DNA of 43,434 nt from Candidatus Daviesbacteria bacterium (GTDB taxonomy: Bacteria; Patescibacteriota; Microgenomatia; Daviesbacterales; UBA10151), in contig DOWS01000011.1 of assembly GCA_003519445.1 (NCBI GenBank), forward strand, positions 1 to 43,434, read 5' to 3'. The notes below the pieces were generated by a model that saw only the letters and a program-made list of their open reading frames with translations, ran no database searches and had not been told where the DNA came from. The translations under genes were made by a program, and so were the position numbers. Shown one piece after another: positions 31,303 through 39,895 of the stretch. The first letter of the stretch is position 1, and every line of letters begins with the position of its first letter.

Positions 31303-32175
31303 ATGCTGGAAAGAGACGGATTAGTATTCAACATAGCTAGATGCTTAACTCCGAAACCGTACAGGGCAACCGCACGGAGAATATCTTATGGTTTTCAAGA
31401 TTTTGTCAGAAAGGGTATACCAAATCTTCTCTACTATGGCACACCAGATATATTTGAAAGAGCTTGCTTTGAGTCAAACACTGACTGTAATTTTAATAGA
31501 TGTTGGTACTGTCCCCAATCAATTGATCCTAAGGAAAATCATCTGATGGGCGATGAGGTGTACCAAACAATGGTACAACAGCTTTCCAGAATTGGTAGGC
31601 AGGGTTTTCGGGGTATGTTTGCCCCTGTTTTTTTCGGCGAACCAACAATGCTTGGCCGCAAACTGGTAGATATGATGGATTTTACCCGGACGAGATTACC
31701 TAATGCCGAACTCCATATCTTCACAAATGGCATTCTTTTAACACCAGCTTTATACGATGAGTTAATCAGGGCAGGCGTAGATAAAATTATCATCACCAGA
31801 CATCCGGGCGCATCTACAAGAAACCCTGATCGATTGCGTGAACACGCAGAACCCAAAGAGTATAAAAAACATGTTTGGGACCGAACATCGGACGATATCA
31901 AAAAATTATGGGAAAGAAACCCAGTTATCATCCCATCCTATAGAGTGCTTCGCCTGGAAAGATGTCCGATGGCAGCAGAGCAACTGACCGTTGATTGGCA
32001 AGGAAATGTCCTATTTTGCTGTAATGATTACTACGGCCGTTATCAACACGGTAATATTATGGGAAGAGATATTTTGGCAATTTGGAAAGAACCTGAGTTT
32101 TCAAAGTTGCGAGCAGAGGTCAGAAAAGGCATTTATAGATTGGATCTTTGCAGAAAATGCATGGGCTGTTCTTAA
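31303..32175 (+). CDS. Radical SAM protein with C-terminal SPASM cysteines
   Basis: 290 aa. The cluster-binding segment ESNTDCNFNRCWYCPQS gives C-x4-C-x2-C rather than the usual C-x3-C-x2-C. Later GEPTMLG near residue 107 and LHIFTNGILLTPALYD near residue 137 are the SAM-binding strands. The C-terminus has SPASM features: TVDWQGNVLFCCNDYYGRYQ and LDLCRKCMGCS, which hold an auxiliary [4Fe-4S] cluster. Such enzymes often modify peptides or sugars; the substrate is unknown. It follows tRNA-Pro and ends exactly where the convergent ndk ends (no spacer). Confidence 0.9.
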   Translation: MLERDGLVFNIARCLTPKPYRATARRISYGFQDFVRKGIPNLLYYGTPDIFERACFESNTDCNFNRCWYCPQSIDPKENHLMGDEVYQTMVQQLSRIGRQGFRGMFAPVFFGEPTMLGRKLVDMMDFTRTRLPNAELHIFTNGILLTPALYDELIRAGVDKIIITRHPGASTRNPDRLREHAEPKEYKKHVWDRTSDDIKKLWERNPVIIPSYRVLRLERCPMAAEQLTVDWQGNVLFCCNDYYGRYQHGNIMGRDILAIWKEPEFSKLRAEVRKGIYRLDLCRKCMGCS

Positions 32176-32682
32176 TCAGACTTGGCCAAACCACAGCTCA
32201 ATTTCTTTTTTAGCCTCTATCTCCGATCCTGAAGCATGAATTAAATTCCAAACAGGCCTGCCTTCGCGGTTAGCATCAAGGATATTATCCGTACCCAGAT
32301 CCCCCCTAATAGTACCTTTTTCTGCTGTTGCAGGGTCTGTAAAACCAGTTGTTTTGCGTGCCAGTACCACTGCATCCTCACCTTCTAAAAGCAAAGCTAC
32401 GATTGGGCCTGAAGTAATAAATTTCCTAAGCCAGGTGACTACTTTTCTTCCCTGGTCCTCGGCTGATTTTACCTGTTGGCCTGCAGCTATGGTTTTTTCA
32501 CCAATAGATTTAAGATATTCCGGATCCATAGAATAATGCTTTTCTATAATATCCATGGGAGCTATTAAATCTTTTCTTTTAACTACTGCCAACCCAACCT
32601 CTTTATAGCGGCGGATGATCTCATTGGTTAAATTTTTACGAACTGCATCAGGCTTAATCAAAATAAGTGTTCTTTGTATCAT
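32176..32682 (-). CDS. ndk: Nucleoside diphosphate kinase
   Basis: 168 aa from the ATG at 32682. MIQRTLILIKPDAVRKNL is the NDK opening; the active-site His is in WNLIHASGSEIEAKKEIELWF. NDK transfers phosphate between NTPs and NDPs. An extra stretch of about 25 residues (EYLKSIGEKTIAAGQQVKSA) sits before the FITSGPIVALLLEG strand, so it is longer than E. coli Ndk. The active-site serine segment reads HASGS rather than HASDS. Confidence 0.95.
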   Translation of the reverse strand: MIQRTLILIKPDAVRKNLTNEIIRRYKEVGLAVVKRKDLIAPMDIIEKHYSMDPEYLKSIGEKTIAAGQQVKSAEDQGRKVVTWLRKFITSGPIVALLLEGEDAVVLARKTTGFTDPATAEKGTIRGDLGTDNILDANREGRPVWNLIHASGSEIEAKKEIELWFGQV

Positions 32683-32695
32683 ACTTGAATTATTT

Positions 32696-32724
32696 ATTAT
32701 ACTATTTGATCTCCATATCTTCAA
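32696..32724 (-). promoter_or_regulatory. ndk promoter inside the metallophosphatase 3' end
   Basis: TTGAAG (32724-32719), 17-bp spacer, TATAAT (32701-32696), 13 nt before the ndk start. The -35 box and the spacer lie in the last codons of the upstream gene. Confidence 0.65.
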
Positions 32725-33721
32725 CCTCTGTACTGCCATCTTCAAAAACTTGGACTTTAGCAAATCTGGGCAATTGTGGGTTTCTTTGGGTCGTGACTGC
32801 TCCAACTGTTACCATATCAAGTTTTGTTTCCGGATCATTATACTGACTGAAAAAGTGAATATCTCCTGCAAAAACCTTTTTCACTCCTCCTTCTTTTAAC
32901 ATCTTTATCAGCTTCTTAGCCTGATCTTTTAAAGAAGGCTCCACCCTGCCCATGATATGGTCTGATGAGGGATGATATAGCGGTTCATGCACAAAAGCCA
33001 ATATAAATCTAATGCTACCTGAACTTTTATATCTTTCCAGCTCTTCAGACAACCTTTGAATCTGAATATCACCAAAACCTTTGTAGTTATCGCTGTTATC
33101 CAAAAGCAAAAAAACCACACCGCTGTTTTCAAAACTTTGCCAGGGAGACCCGAAAACCTGCGTGAAATTAAAATCAGGCTCTTTTTGCTTATCCCTTGAA
33201 TCCCACAAATCATGGTCGCCCGGTATAACAAAATACCTGACCTTTGACTCATCCAATGTTTTTTTAGTATTTTGCAGTTCCTCTAAAGTTCCCACATCAC
33301 TATAATCACCCAACCCAATAATAAAACTAGCATCTTGAATTTGTTCCAAAGCTTTTTTAAGCAGAGCATTGTCGTTGTGAACATCAGCTATCAAGGCAAA
33401 GCTAAAAAGAAGTTTACCGTGATTTATTTGAACGGATTTAACCTCTTTTTTTACAGTTTCCGGAGCTTGAGACTGATAAACAATTTGTTGTTTCTTTTGA
33501 AGGTCAATTGGCAAATATTTAAGCAAAGAATCAAAATTACCTGATGAAAGAAGCTCGGTAATTATAGCTTTGGGGTTAACAGAAATTGGATCAAAACCGG
33601 AGAAATGCTTGTAGGCAGTATAAACTCCTGCCAGCAAAATGCCAAACATCAAAAGAGAAAGCAACAATCTAAATATAACAAACACTATATTAGTAGATCT
33701 TTTTTTACGCCTGCCAAACAT
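32702..33721 (-). CDS. Membrane-anchored calcineurin-like metallophosphatase
   Basis: 339 aa from the ATG at 33721 (MFGRRKKRST); the longer frame overlaps argS. Anchor IVFVIFRLLLSLLMFGILLA. Metal-binding motifs in order: ADVHND near residue 118, GLGDYSD near 143, PGDHD near 172, FVHEP near 242 and AGDIHFF near 285, the classic metallophosphoesterase set. It starts 2 nt after the argS stop, so it is in the arg transcription unit; the substrate is unknown. Confidence 0.92.
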   Translation of the reverse strand: MFGRRKKRSTNIVFVIFRLLLSLLMFGILLAGVYTAYKHFSGFDPISVNPKAIITELLSSGNFDSLLKYLPIDLQKKQQIVYQSQAPETVKKEVKSVQINHGKLLFSFALIADVHNDNALLKKALEQIQDASFIIGLGDYSDVGTLEELQNTKKTLDESKVRYFVIPGDHDLWDSRDKQKEPDFNFTQVFGSPWQSFENSGVVFLLLDNSDNYKGFGDIQIQRLSEELERYKSSGSIRFILAFVHEPLYHPSSDHIMGRVEPSLKDQAKKLIKMLKEGGVKKVFAGDIHFFSQYNDPETKLDMVTVGAVTTQRNPQLPRFAKVQVFEDGSTEVEDMEIK

Positions 33722-33723
33722 TA

Positions 33724-35316
33724 CTACATCCTTTCCGGGGCCGAAACCCCCAGTAATTTTAAAGTATTGGCCAAAGTAATTTTTGAAGCTTTCATCAAGG
33801 CTAATCTGGCATCTTTTAAAGATCCACTTCCTGCTTGTAAAACCGGGCAAGCTTCATAAAATCTATGGAATAAATCAGCTAAAGAAATAGCATATTCTGT
33901 TAAATTTTGAACCTGAAGAGTTTGGGAGATTGCAGTTACCAAATCAGGAAAATACAAAAGGTGCTTGATTAAATTTAATTCATGATTATCTTTTAGCTGA
34001 CTATAATCAACTTCTTTTCCATCTTGATCAGATTTTTTGATTATGTTGCTCATTCTAGCATGGGCATACTGAACATAAAAAACCGGATTTTTACTGGATT
34101 TTTGTTTGTAAAGATCAAGATCCAAATCTATATGGGTTTGTGGCGAATATTGCAGGAGGGAAAAACGCAGGGCATCTTTACCTACTTCATCCAAAACCTC
34201 CCGTGCGGTCACAAAAGTACCGGAGCGTTTGGACATCTTAATCAGCTCCTCACCTTTTTTAAATCTAACCCATTGATAAAGTATCACTTTATATCTTTTT
34301 GCATCAAAACCTAGAGCAGTAATGGCTGCCTGTAACCTTGGCACATGACCATGATGATTAGCTCCTAAAATATTAATCACCAGATCAGGATTCTCTACAA
34401 ATTTAACTTTGTGATAAGCAATATCATTGGCAAAGTAGGTGTATTCCCCATCTGATTTAACCACCACACACTCACGATCTTGCAAAAACTCGTCTTTTGG
34501 GGCAAACCAAATGGCACCTTCGTATTTTTTTAATAAATCTTTCTTTTCAAGCTCATCAAGCACTTTTTTGGTGGCTCCTATATTAACAAAACCGCTCTCA
34601 TGATAAACTTGGTCAAATTTTATGCCTAAATCAGCACAGTCCTTGATGATTTCATGAAATAACAAATCCACTGCCTTTTCTCCGGCCTCTTTTGCATCCT
34701 TAAAATTTCCTATTTTATCAACAATTTCAGCCACATATTCGCCTTTATACTCCTGATCCTCCGGATTACCTCCGGCTTTTGTATTAGCAATTGACTCGCC
34801 TAATTTTGTGACTTGCCCACCGACATTGTTATCATAATATTCGCGGAGCACTCCATAACCGCAAAACTCCAAAACATTAGCCAATACATCTCCAATCGGG
34901 CCTCCGCGGGCATTGCCAAAATGCAAAGGGCCGGTGGGGTTGGCAGAAACATACTCCACTCTGGCCTTTTTACCCTTTCCGAAATTTGATTGACCGAAAT
35001 TTTCTCCCTGCTCTAAAATTTCCTGTAAATCTTCTGCCAACTTTTCCGGTTTGACAAAAAAATTCACAAAACCATTGACAACTTCCACCTTTTCCAGATA
35101 ATTTAAGTCTTTCATTTTTTGGGAAATTTTTTTAGCAATCTCATCAAGTGATTGCTTGCCATTGGCTGATGACTGTTTAACAAGCTGCAAAGCGATATTC
35201 GAGGTATAGTCCCCAAAGGCTGGATTTTTAGGAATAGATAAAACTAGATCAGTAGAAGGCAGGCCTAATTCCTCTACTGCTTTTTGCAAATCCTGCAAAA
35301 TTTTCTGTTTTAACAT
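33724..35316 (-). CDS. argS: Arginyl-tRNA synthetase
   Basis: 530 aa, class Ia. The HIGH-like motif NPTGPLHFGNARGG lies near residue 130 and KMSKRSGTFVTAREV near residue 360; a C-terminal anticodon-binding DALR-type domain ends LANTLKLLGVSAPERM. An Add1-type N-terminal domain (MLKQKILQDLQKAVEEL) is present. It sits directly downstream of argF, behind the T-box-regulated argHGF set, and charges tRNA-Arg such as that at 31097. Confidence 0.97.
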   Translation of the reverse strand: MLKQKILQDLQKAVEELGLPSTDLVLSIPKNPAFGDYTSNIALQLVKQSSANGKQSLDEIAKKISQKMKDLNYLEKVEVVNGFVNFFVKPEKLAEDLQEILEQGENFGQSNFGKGKKARVEYVSANPTGPLHFGNARGGPIGDVLANVLEFCGYGVLREYYDNNVGGQVTKLGESIANTKAGGNPEDQEYKGEYVAEIVDKIGNFKDAKEAGEKAVDLLFHEIIKDCADLGIKFDQVYHESGFVNIGATKKVLDELEKKDLLKKYEGAIWFAPKDEFLQDRECVVVKSDGEYTYFANDIAYHKVKFVENPDLVINILGANHHGHVPRLQAAITALGFDAKRYKVILYQWVRFKKGEELIKMSKRSGTFVTAREVLDEVGKDALRFSLLQYSPQTHIDLDLDLYKQKSSKNPVFYVQYAHARMSNIIKKSDQDGKEVDYSQLKDNHELNLIKHLLYFPDLVTAISQTLQVQNLTEYAISLADLFHRFYEACPVLQAGSGSLKDARLALMKASKITLANTLKLLGVSAPERM

Positions 35317-35325
35317 ATATGTTTA

Positions 35326-36219
35326 TCATAGCATATCGGGACTAAGTAAATGGACAAGTAAAGCTTTCTGGACATGCAGCCTGTTTTCTGCTTCCTGAAA
35401 GACAACTGACTGGGGGCCGTCAATAACATCAGCAGTAACTTCTTCTCCCCTGTGGGCAGGCAGACAGTGCATAAAAATGGCATCTTTTTTAGCATATTTC
35501 ATAAGTTTTTGGTTCACTTGATATTTTTTAAAAATTTTTATCCGTTTTTCTTTATCAGTATCTCCCATGCTTATCCATGTATCTGTAACAACAATATCCG
35601 CATCTGCTGCAGCCTCTTTTGGATCCACAGTTTCTATAACTTTTCCAAATTTTTTTGCTTGAGCAACAATTTGTTTGTTCATCCAAAATCCTTTTGGAGA
35701 TCCGCAAGCAAAGGTTGCTCCAAGCATGGTTGCGCCTAAACAAAGCGAGTGGGCCACATTATTTTCCCCGTCTCCAACAAAGGCAATCTTAAGCCCTTTA
35801 ATCTTTGCTTTTATTTCCCAAATGGTAAACAAGTCAGCCAAAGCCTGGCATGGATGTTCCAAATCTGACAGGCCGTTAATAACAGGAACTGTTGCATATT
35901 CTGCCAATTTTTCCACAGTTTCGTGCTTAAATACTCTGGCCATAATCATATCTGCCATGCTTGATGTAACTCTGGCCACATCCCCCACTGATTCTCTTTT
36001 TTCCAGTCCAATATCAGAAGGCCCGAGATAAACACCGTGGCCGCCAAGCTGGGTCATAGCTATCTCAAATGAAAGCCTGGTCCGGAGAGAAGGCTTCTCA
36101 AAAATCATGGCCAAGGACTTACCTTTTAAAACAGGTTTACTTTGCCTTTTTGCCAAAGCAAACACCTGCCAAATTTCTTTAGCTGTTAAATCCGTGATGG
36201 ACAAAAAATGTTTAATCAT
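35326..36219 (-). CDS. argF: Ornithine carbamoyltransferase
   Basis: 297 aa. The carbamoyl-phosphate site is EKPSLRTRLSFE near residue 42 (S-x-R-T-R), LEHPCQALADL is near residue 124 and HCLPAHRGEEV near residue 251. It converts ornithine and carbamoyl phosphate to citrulline. The gene overlaps argG by 4 nt (ATGA). Confidence 0.97.
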   Translation of the reverse strand: MIKHFLSITDLTAKEIWQVFALAKRQSKPVLKGKSLAMIFEKPSLRTRLSFEIAMTQLGGHGVYLGPSDIGLEKRESVGDVARVTSSMADMIMARVFKHETVEKLAEYATVPVINGLSDLEHPCQALADLFTIWEIKAKIKGLKIAFVGDGENNVAHSLCLGATMLGATFACGSPKGFWMNKQIVAQAKKFGKVIETVDPKEAAADADIVVTDTWISMGDTDKEKRIKIFKKYQVNQKLMKYAKKDAIFMHCLPAHRGEEVTADVIDGPQSVVFQEAENRLHVQKALLVHLLSPDML

Positions 36220-37469
36220 TTTTCCCCTTTCTTTTGGTTTGCCAGCTTCATTTGCAATGAATAAATCTCTGTGAAACCCGGACTGGCATTGACATTAAAT
36301 CCGTATCCTTCACCCACATTAAATGATGTATTGTCCAAGCCATTTGGCGATTTCATGGCCACCACATCTACTTTTCCCTTAAAAAGCTTGACTGTCACCT
36401 CTCCTGTAGCTTTTTCATTAACAAAATCATTAAAAGCATTTATCGCTCCCATAACAGGATCAAACCATAAAGCACCATAACAAAGATAACCCCATTTTAT
36501 ATCCAGTGTTTCTTTCAGCTCATTCAGTTGCCTGGTAGAAACATATTTTTCCAAAGCTTTATGCGCTTCAATAATCACATGCCCGGCCGGCTGCTCCCAA
36601 ACTCCGCCGTTTTTTAAACCCACCAACCGGTCTTCAAATACGTGCACCACCCCAACCCCATGCTTGCCTGCCAATTTATTCAATTTAACAATCAACTTTG
36701 CCAGCGATAATTTTTCATTGTTTAACGCCACAGGAATACCATTTTTAAACTTAAGCTTAACCAATTCTTCTTTATCAGGCGCATTTTGAGCCAAAGTATA
36801 GGTAGTTAAAAACTTCTCAATTGGTGAAATCAAACCCGGCTCTTCTATTTCTCCGCCTTCCCAGGTCATGCCCCACATATTGTCGTCAACCGAATAAGGA
36901 AAATCAATAGATGCCGGAACAGGAATGTGATATTTTTTGGCATATTTAATTTCTTCATTTCTATCCATATTCCATTCCCTGACAGGCGCGATAATTTTCA
37001 TTTTTGGCTCATGGGTTAAGATATATCCTTCAATCCTGACCTGGTCGTTTCCCTTGCCGGTACAACCATGTGCTATACAATCCACCCCCTCTTTTTTGGC
37101 AATTTCCACTGCTTTTTTGCCCAAAATAGCCCTGCCTATAGCGCAGGAAAGATGGTAATCCCATTGATAAGAAGCGTTTGCCCTAATTCCCTTGGCAATA
37201 TATTCATTGGCAAATTCTTCTTTAACATCAAGAGTTATAGCCTTAACTGCGCCCAGCTTAAGAGCCTTTTTGGCAACTGCCTCCAAGTCATCGTGCTGCT
37301 GTCCCAAATCAAGCGTTAGGGCAATTACTTTTGCTTTATAATTATCCTGGATCCATTTGAGCATTACCGAGGTATCCAAACCGCCGGAATAAAGAAGCAA
37401 AACTTTTTTTACTTCGCCAATTTTGGCCTCGTATGAAGCCACTTTGACATATTTTGTCTTTGTTTTCAT
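36216..37469 (-). CDS. argG: Argininosuccinate synthase
   Basis: 417 aa. The PP-loop VLLLYSGGLDTSVMLKWIQD (near residue 24) binds ATP; HGCTGKGNDQVRIEGYI near residue 131 is the citrulline/aspartate site. It joins citrulline and aspartate. The stop overlaps the argF start; the start lies 1 nt from the argH stop. Confidence 0.97.
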   Translation of the reverse strand: MKTKTKYVKVASYEAKIGEVKKVLLLYSGGLDTSVMLKWIQDNYKAKVIALTLDLGQQHDDLEAVAKKALKLGAVKAITLDVKEEFANEYIAKGIRANASYQWDYHLSCAIGRAILGKKAVEIAKKEGVDCIAHGCTGKGNDQVRIEGYILTHEPKMKIIAPVREWNMDRNEEIKYAKKYHIPVPASIDFPYSVDDNMWGMTWEGGEIEEPGLISPIEKFLTTYTLAQNAPDKEELVKLKFKNGIPVALNNEKLSLAKLIVKLNKLAGKHGVGVVHVFEDRLVGLKNGGVWEQPAGHVIIEAHKALEKYVSTRQLNELKETLDIKWGYLCYGALWFDPVMGAINAFNDFVNEKATGEVTVKLFKGKVDVVAMKSPNGLDNTSFNVGEGYGFNVNASPGFTEIYSLQMKLANQKKGEK

Positions 37470-37470
37470 A

Positions 37471-38643
37471 TTATTTCACCTCCCTATACGCCTTTCTAAA
37501 AGGCATGCCTTTTTGTACCAGCTCATACGCTTTTTGGGCTGCAAAAATTTCTTCTGTCATAGATTTTTTTAATACTTCCTTGTTTGGCGTTAAATTTTCC
37601 AGAAGAATCTTTGTAACCTCAAGGCTACCCAAAGTTATTTCTAAACTTTCCAGAAGTGGTTTTTTAATATCCTGCAAATCCCTGTTATAACCGGAGGGTA
37701 GATTGCTTGATAAACTGACAAGCGCTATGTAATTGCCCAAAATAAGATGTACTTTACTTCGCAAAAGTTCTGCCGCATCCGGATTTTTCTTTTGCGGCAT
37801 CATGCTGCTACCTGTTGTAACTTTATCTGAAGCTTGAAAAAAATTAAATTCTGATGTAGTAAATAGCATTATGTCGCTGGCAAATTTATTAATAGTTAAA
37901 AGGATTTGCGTTAAGGCAGCTAAAATTACAGCCTCGATTTTGCCTTTGGAGTTTTGGCAATACAAAGGATTATTTTGCACTTTGGCAAAACCCAAAAGTT
38001 TAGCCGTATATTCCCTGTCCAGTTTAAGCGGGATACCGTATCCCGCGGCTGAACCCAAAGGCGATTGATTATTTAATTTTATGGCGGTATTAAGCATTAA
38101 AGAATCGTCCTTGAGCGAATCCATAAAACTACCTGCCCAGAGTCTGATTGACGAAGGCATGGCTTTTTGCATATGGGTATACCCGGGCATTTTGATTGAG
38201 CCGTATTTTTTGGAAAAGTTTTCAAAACTTTTAATTAATCCTGCTAGGTCTTGCTTGATATTTTCCATCATTTCCTTGCTATAGAGCCTAATCGCAGTTA
38301 ATACCTGATCATTTCTTGACCTGCCGGTATGAATTTTTTGACCAACTTCACCGTATTTTTCCGTCAAAAAGTTCTCAATTTTAGTGTGCATATCCTCATC
38401 GCCTATTTTCAGCAAAAACTTACCTTGTTTATCAAGAGAAAGAATCTCCAAGAGTCCTTTTTCCAGCTTTGCAAGCTCGCTTTTTGAAAGAATGCCAATT
38501 TTACAAAGCATTTTAGCATGAGCCAAAGAGCCTAAACAATCATATTTAACCAGTTTTTGATCCATTAAAAGATCCTCCTTTGTCTCAAAGGCTTCAATAA
38601 CAGGATCTAATTTTGTTTTATCTTTCTCCCACAGTTTTTTCAT
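37471..38643 (-). CDS. argH: Argininosuccinate lyase
   Basis: 390 aa, shorter than the usual 460. The catalytic lyase signature GSSMMPQKKNPDAAEL lies near residue 276 and HTGRSRNDQVLTAIRL near residue 105. It releases arginine and fumarate. The C-terminal region is truncated relative to longer homologues. First gene of the operon, behind a T-box leader and a GGAG ribosome-binding site. Confidence 0.96.
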   Translation of the reverse strand: MKKLWEKDKTKLDPVIEAFETKEDLLMDQKLVKYDCLGSLAHAKMLCKIGILSKSELAKLEKGLLEILSLDKQGKFLLKIGDEDMHTKIENFLTEKYGEVGQKIHTGRSRNDQVLTAIRLYSKEMMENIKQDLAGLIKSFENFSKKYGSIKMPGYTHMQKAMPSSIRLWAGSFMDSLKDDSLMLNTAIKLNNQSPLGSAAGYGIPLKLDREYTAKLLGFAKVQNNPLYCQNSKGKIEAVILAALTQILLTINKFASDIMLFTTSEFNFFQASDKVTTGSSMMPQKKNPDAAELLRSKVHLILGNYIALVSLSSNLPSGYNRDLQDIKKPLLESLEITLGSLEVTKILLENLTPNKEVLKKSMTEEIFAAQKAYELVQKGMPFRKAYREVK

Positions 38644-38653
38644 ATTTACTCCA

Positions 38654-38861
38654 ATAAAAAATCCCGTCTCTGTATCCTAAAAAAATCAGGATACAAGGAC
38701 GGGACTTCCCGTGGTGCCACCTTGCTTTGTCCTCCGAAGCCTTAGCGTAGGAGGATCTCATTCTTGGTGCTCTCCGTTACCGACAAGCACTACTGTCTTT
38801 ACGGTTTCGTCTCCGTCTCCCATTTGTGGAAGAGGCTCCTGGATCGCGACTCCAGTACAAA
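38654..38861 (-). ncRNA. T-box leader of the arg operon
   Basis: Between the promoter and argH, the transcript contains the T-box core AAGGTGGCACCACGGGAAGTCC (around 38703-38725), several upstream hairpins (for example TCCTCC...GGAGGA and GTGCT...AGCAC) and a terminator whose 5' arm overlaps the T-box antiterminator. In the T-box mechanism an uncharged tRNA pairs with the specifier codon and with the TGGCACC bulge and prevents termination. The specifier cannot be fixed by eye; GGAGACGAAACC near 38803-38815 offers AGA or CGA, both Arg codons. Confidence 0.9.
38656..38704 (-). terminator. Conditional terminator of the T-box leader
   Basis: On the minus strand TCCCGTCCTTGTATCC pairs with GGATACAGAGACGGGA across a T-rich loop, followed by a run of six T (38661-38656). 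The T-box sequence can capture the 5' arm and form the antiterminator instead. Confidence 0.85.
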
Positions 38862-38867
38862 CGCTCT

Positions 38868-38894
38868 AGTATATTATTATACCATATCTGTCAA
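38868..38894 (-). promoter_or_regulatory. Promoter of the arg T-box operon
   Basis: TTGACA (38894-38889) and TATACT (38873-38868) with a 15-bp spacer. An alternative extended -10 (ATGGTATAAT, 38885-38876) lies between them. It overlaps the last codons of comEC. Confidence 0.6.
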
Positions 38895-39865
38895 GTATTT
38901 GTTTTTGTGCGCAGGGCCAGTATCACTCCAGCTAACATCAAATAATACCCTACCCAGACTATCCATAAAAATTCCCCCACATATTCCCAGGCAAAAGGTA
39001 ATGACGCGAAAAACTGCACTATGTAAATAAAATAGGTCAGCATGATATTTAAAGGCAAACTTAAAACTTGGCCTAAAAATAAAAATACAAAACCCAATCC
39101 CATGATATAGGGAATAATCCACAGCACCAAAACATTAGCCGGGAGCGATACAAAAGAAAATTGATGAAAATTTGAGGCTATCACAGGAGTAACCATTAAC
39201 TGCGCTCCCAAAGTAACAGCTAAATTCTCTTTAATAATGCTCGGTAAAAAATTCATGGCTTTTTCCAAAATAGGAGCTACTATAATAACTCCAAATGAAG
39301 CTAAAAATGATAGCTGGAAAGATAAATCAGTTATCCAGCGGGGGTTAACCAGTAGAAACAAGCCTGCCACTATAACCAAAACGCGCAAGCCATCATTTTG
39401 CCGGCCAAAAGTTTGGGCTAAAGATGCCAGAAAAAACATTACAGCAGCCCGCAAAATGGGGATTTGAGCTCCGGTAAGCAAAGTATAAATTATAATAACC
39501 ATCAAAGTTAAAATCACAGCATTTTTTCTCTTGATCAAACCGGAAAGCTGCATAATAAACCCGGCTAAAATAGTCAGGTTTTGGCCGGAAGCCACCACAA
39601 TATGCAAAGTAGAGGTGTCCCGCAGGGCAAACTTTAACTGATAAGGCAAATCCTGCTTTACTCCCAAAACTATGCCTGATAAAAGTTCTGCCTGTGGCGA
39701 AGGCAAAAACTTTTTAACCTGCTTCGTCAGAGCAGTCCGCTGCTCCTTAAAAATCTCTGATTGAATTTTTACTTCAGGCTGCTGCCACCTGACAAAATAT
39801 AACAAAACATATAAAAGTATTGCTAAAATAAGTGGCAGTTTAAGACTTTTAACCAATTTGGACAT
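38891..39865 (-). CDS. comEC: ComEC/Rec2-type DNA-uptake channel, core domain only
   Basis: 324 aa. The competence-domain motifs are HIVVASGQNLTILAGFI, LLTGAQIPILRAAVMFFLA and TDLSFQLSFLASFGVIIVAP, with about nine membrane helices. The N-terminal OB-like domain and the C-terminal beta-lactamase-like nuclease domain of full-length ComEC (about 750 aa) are absent. A start at TTG 39856 cannot be excluded: the ATG at 39865 lies within the -10 box of a possible promoter copied from the PaaX-like gene (39862-39890). Works with the ComEA-like protein at 41793-42353 in DNA uptake. Confidence 0.88.
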   Translation of the reverse strand: MSKLVKSLKLPLILAILLYVLLYFVRWQQPEVKIQSEIFKEQRTALTKQVKKFLPSPQAELLSGIVLGVKQDLPYQLKFALRDTSTLHIVVASGQNLTILAGFIMQLSGLIKRKNAVILTLMVIIIYTLLTGAQIPILRAAVMFFLASLAQTFGRQNDGLRVLVIVAGLFLLVNPRWITDLSFQLSFLASFGVIIVAPILEKAMNFLPSIIKENLAVTLGAQLMVTPVIASNFHQFSFVSLPANVLVLWIIPYIMGLGFVFLFLGQVLSLPLNIMLTYFIYIVQFFASLPFAWEYVGEFLWIVWVGYYLMLAGVILALRTKTNT

Positions 39866-39895
39866 AACATTAATTAAACGGCCGTATCAATAATG
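39864..39895 (-). repeat. 32-bp direct repeat, copy before comEC
   Basis: 29 of 32 bases match 40402-40433 in the same orientation. It contains TTGATA and TTATGT 17 bp apart and ACGGCCGT. It also encodes the last codons (IIDTAV) of the PaaX-like protein. Confidence 0.85.
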
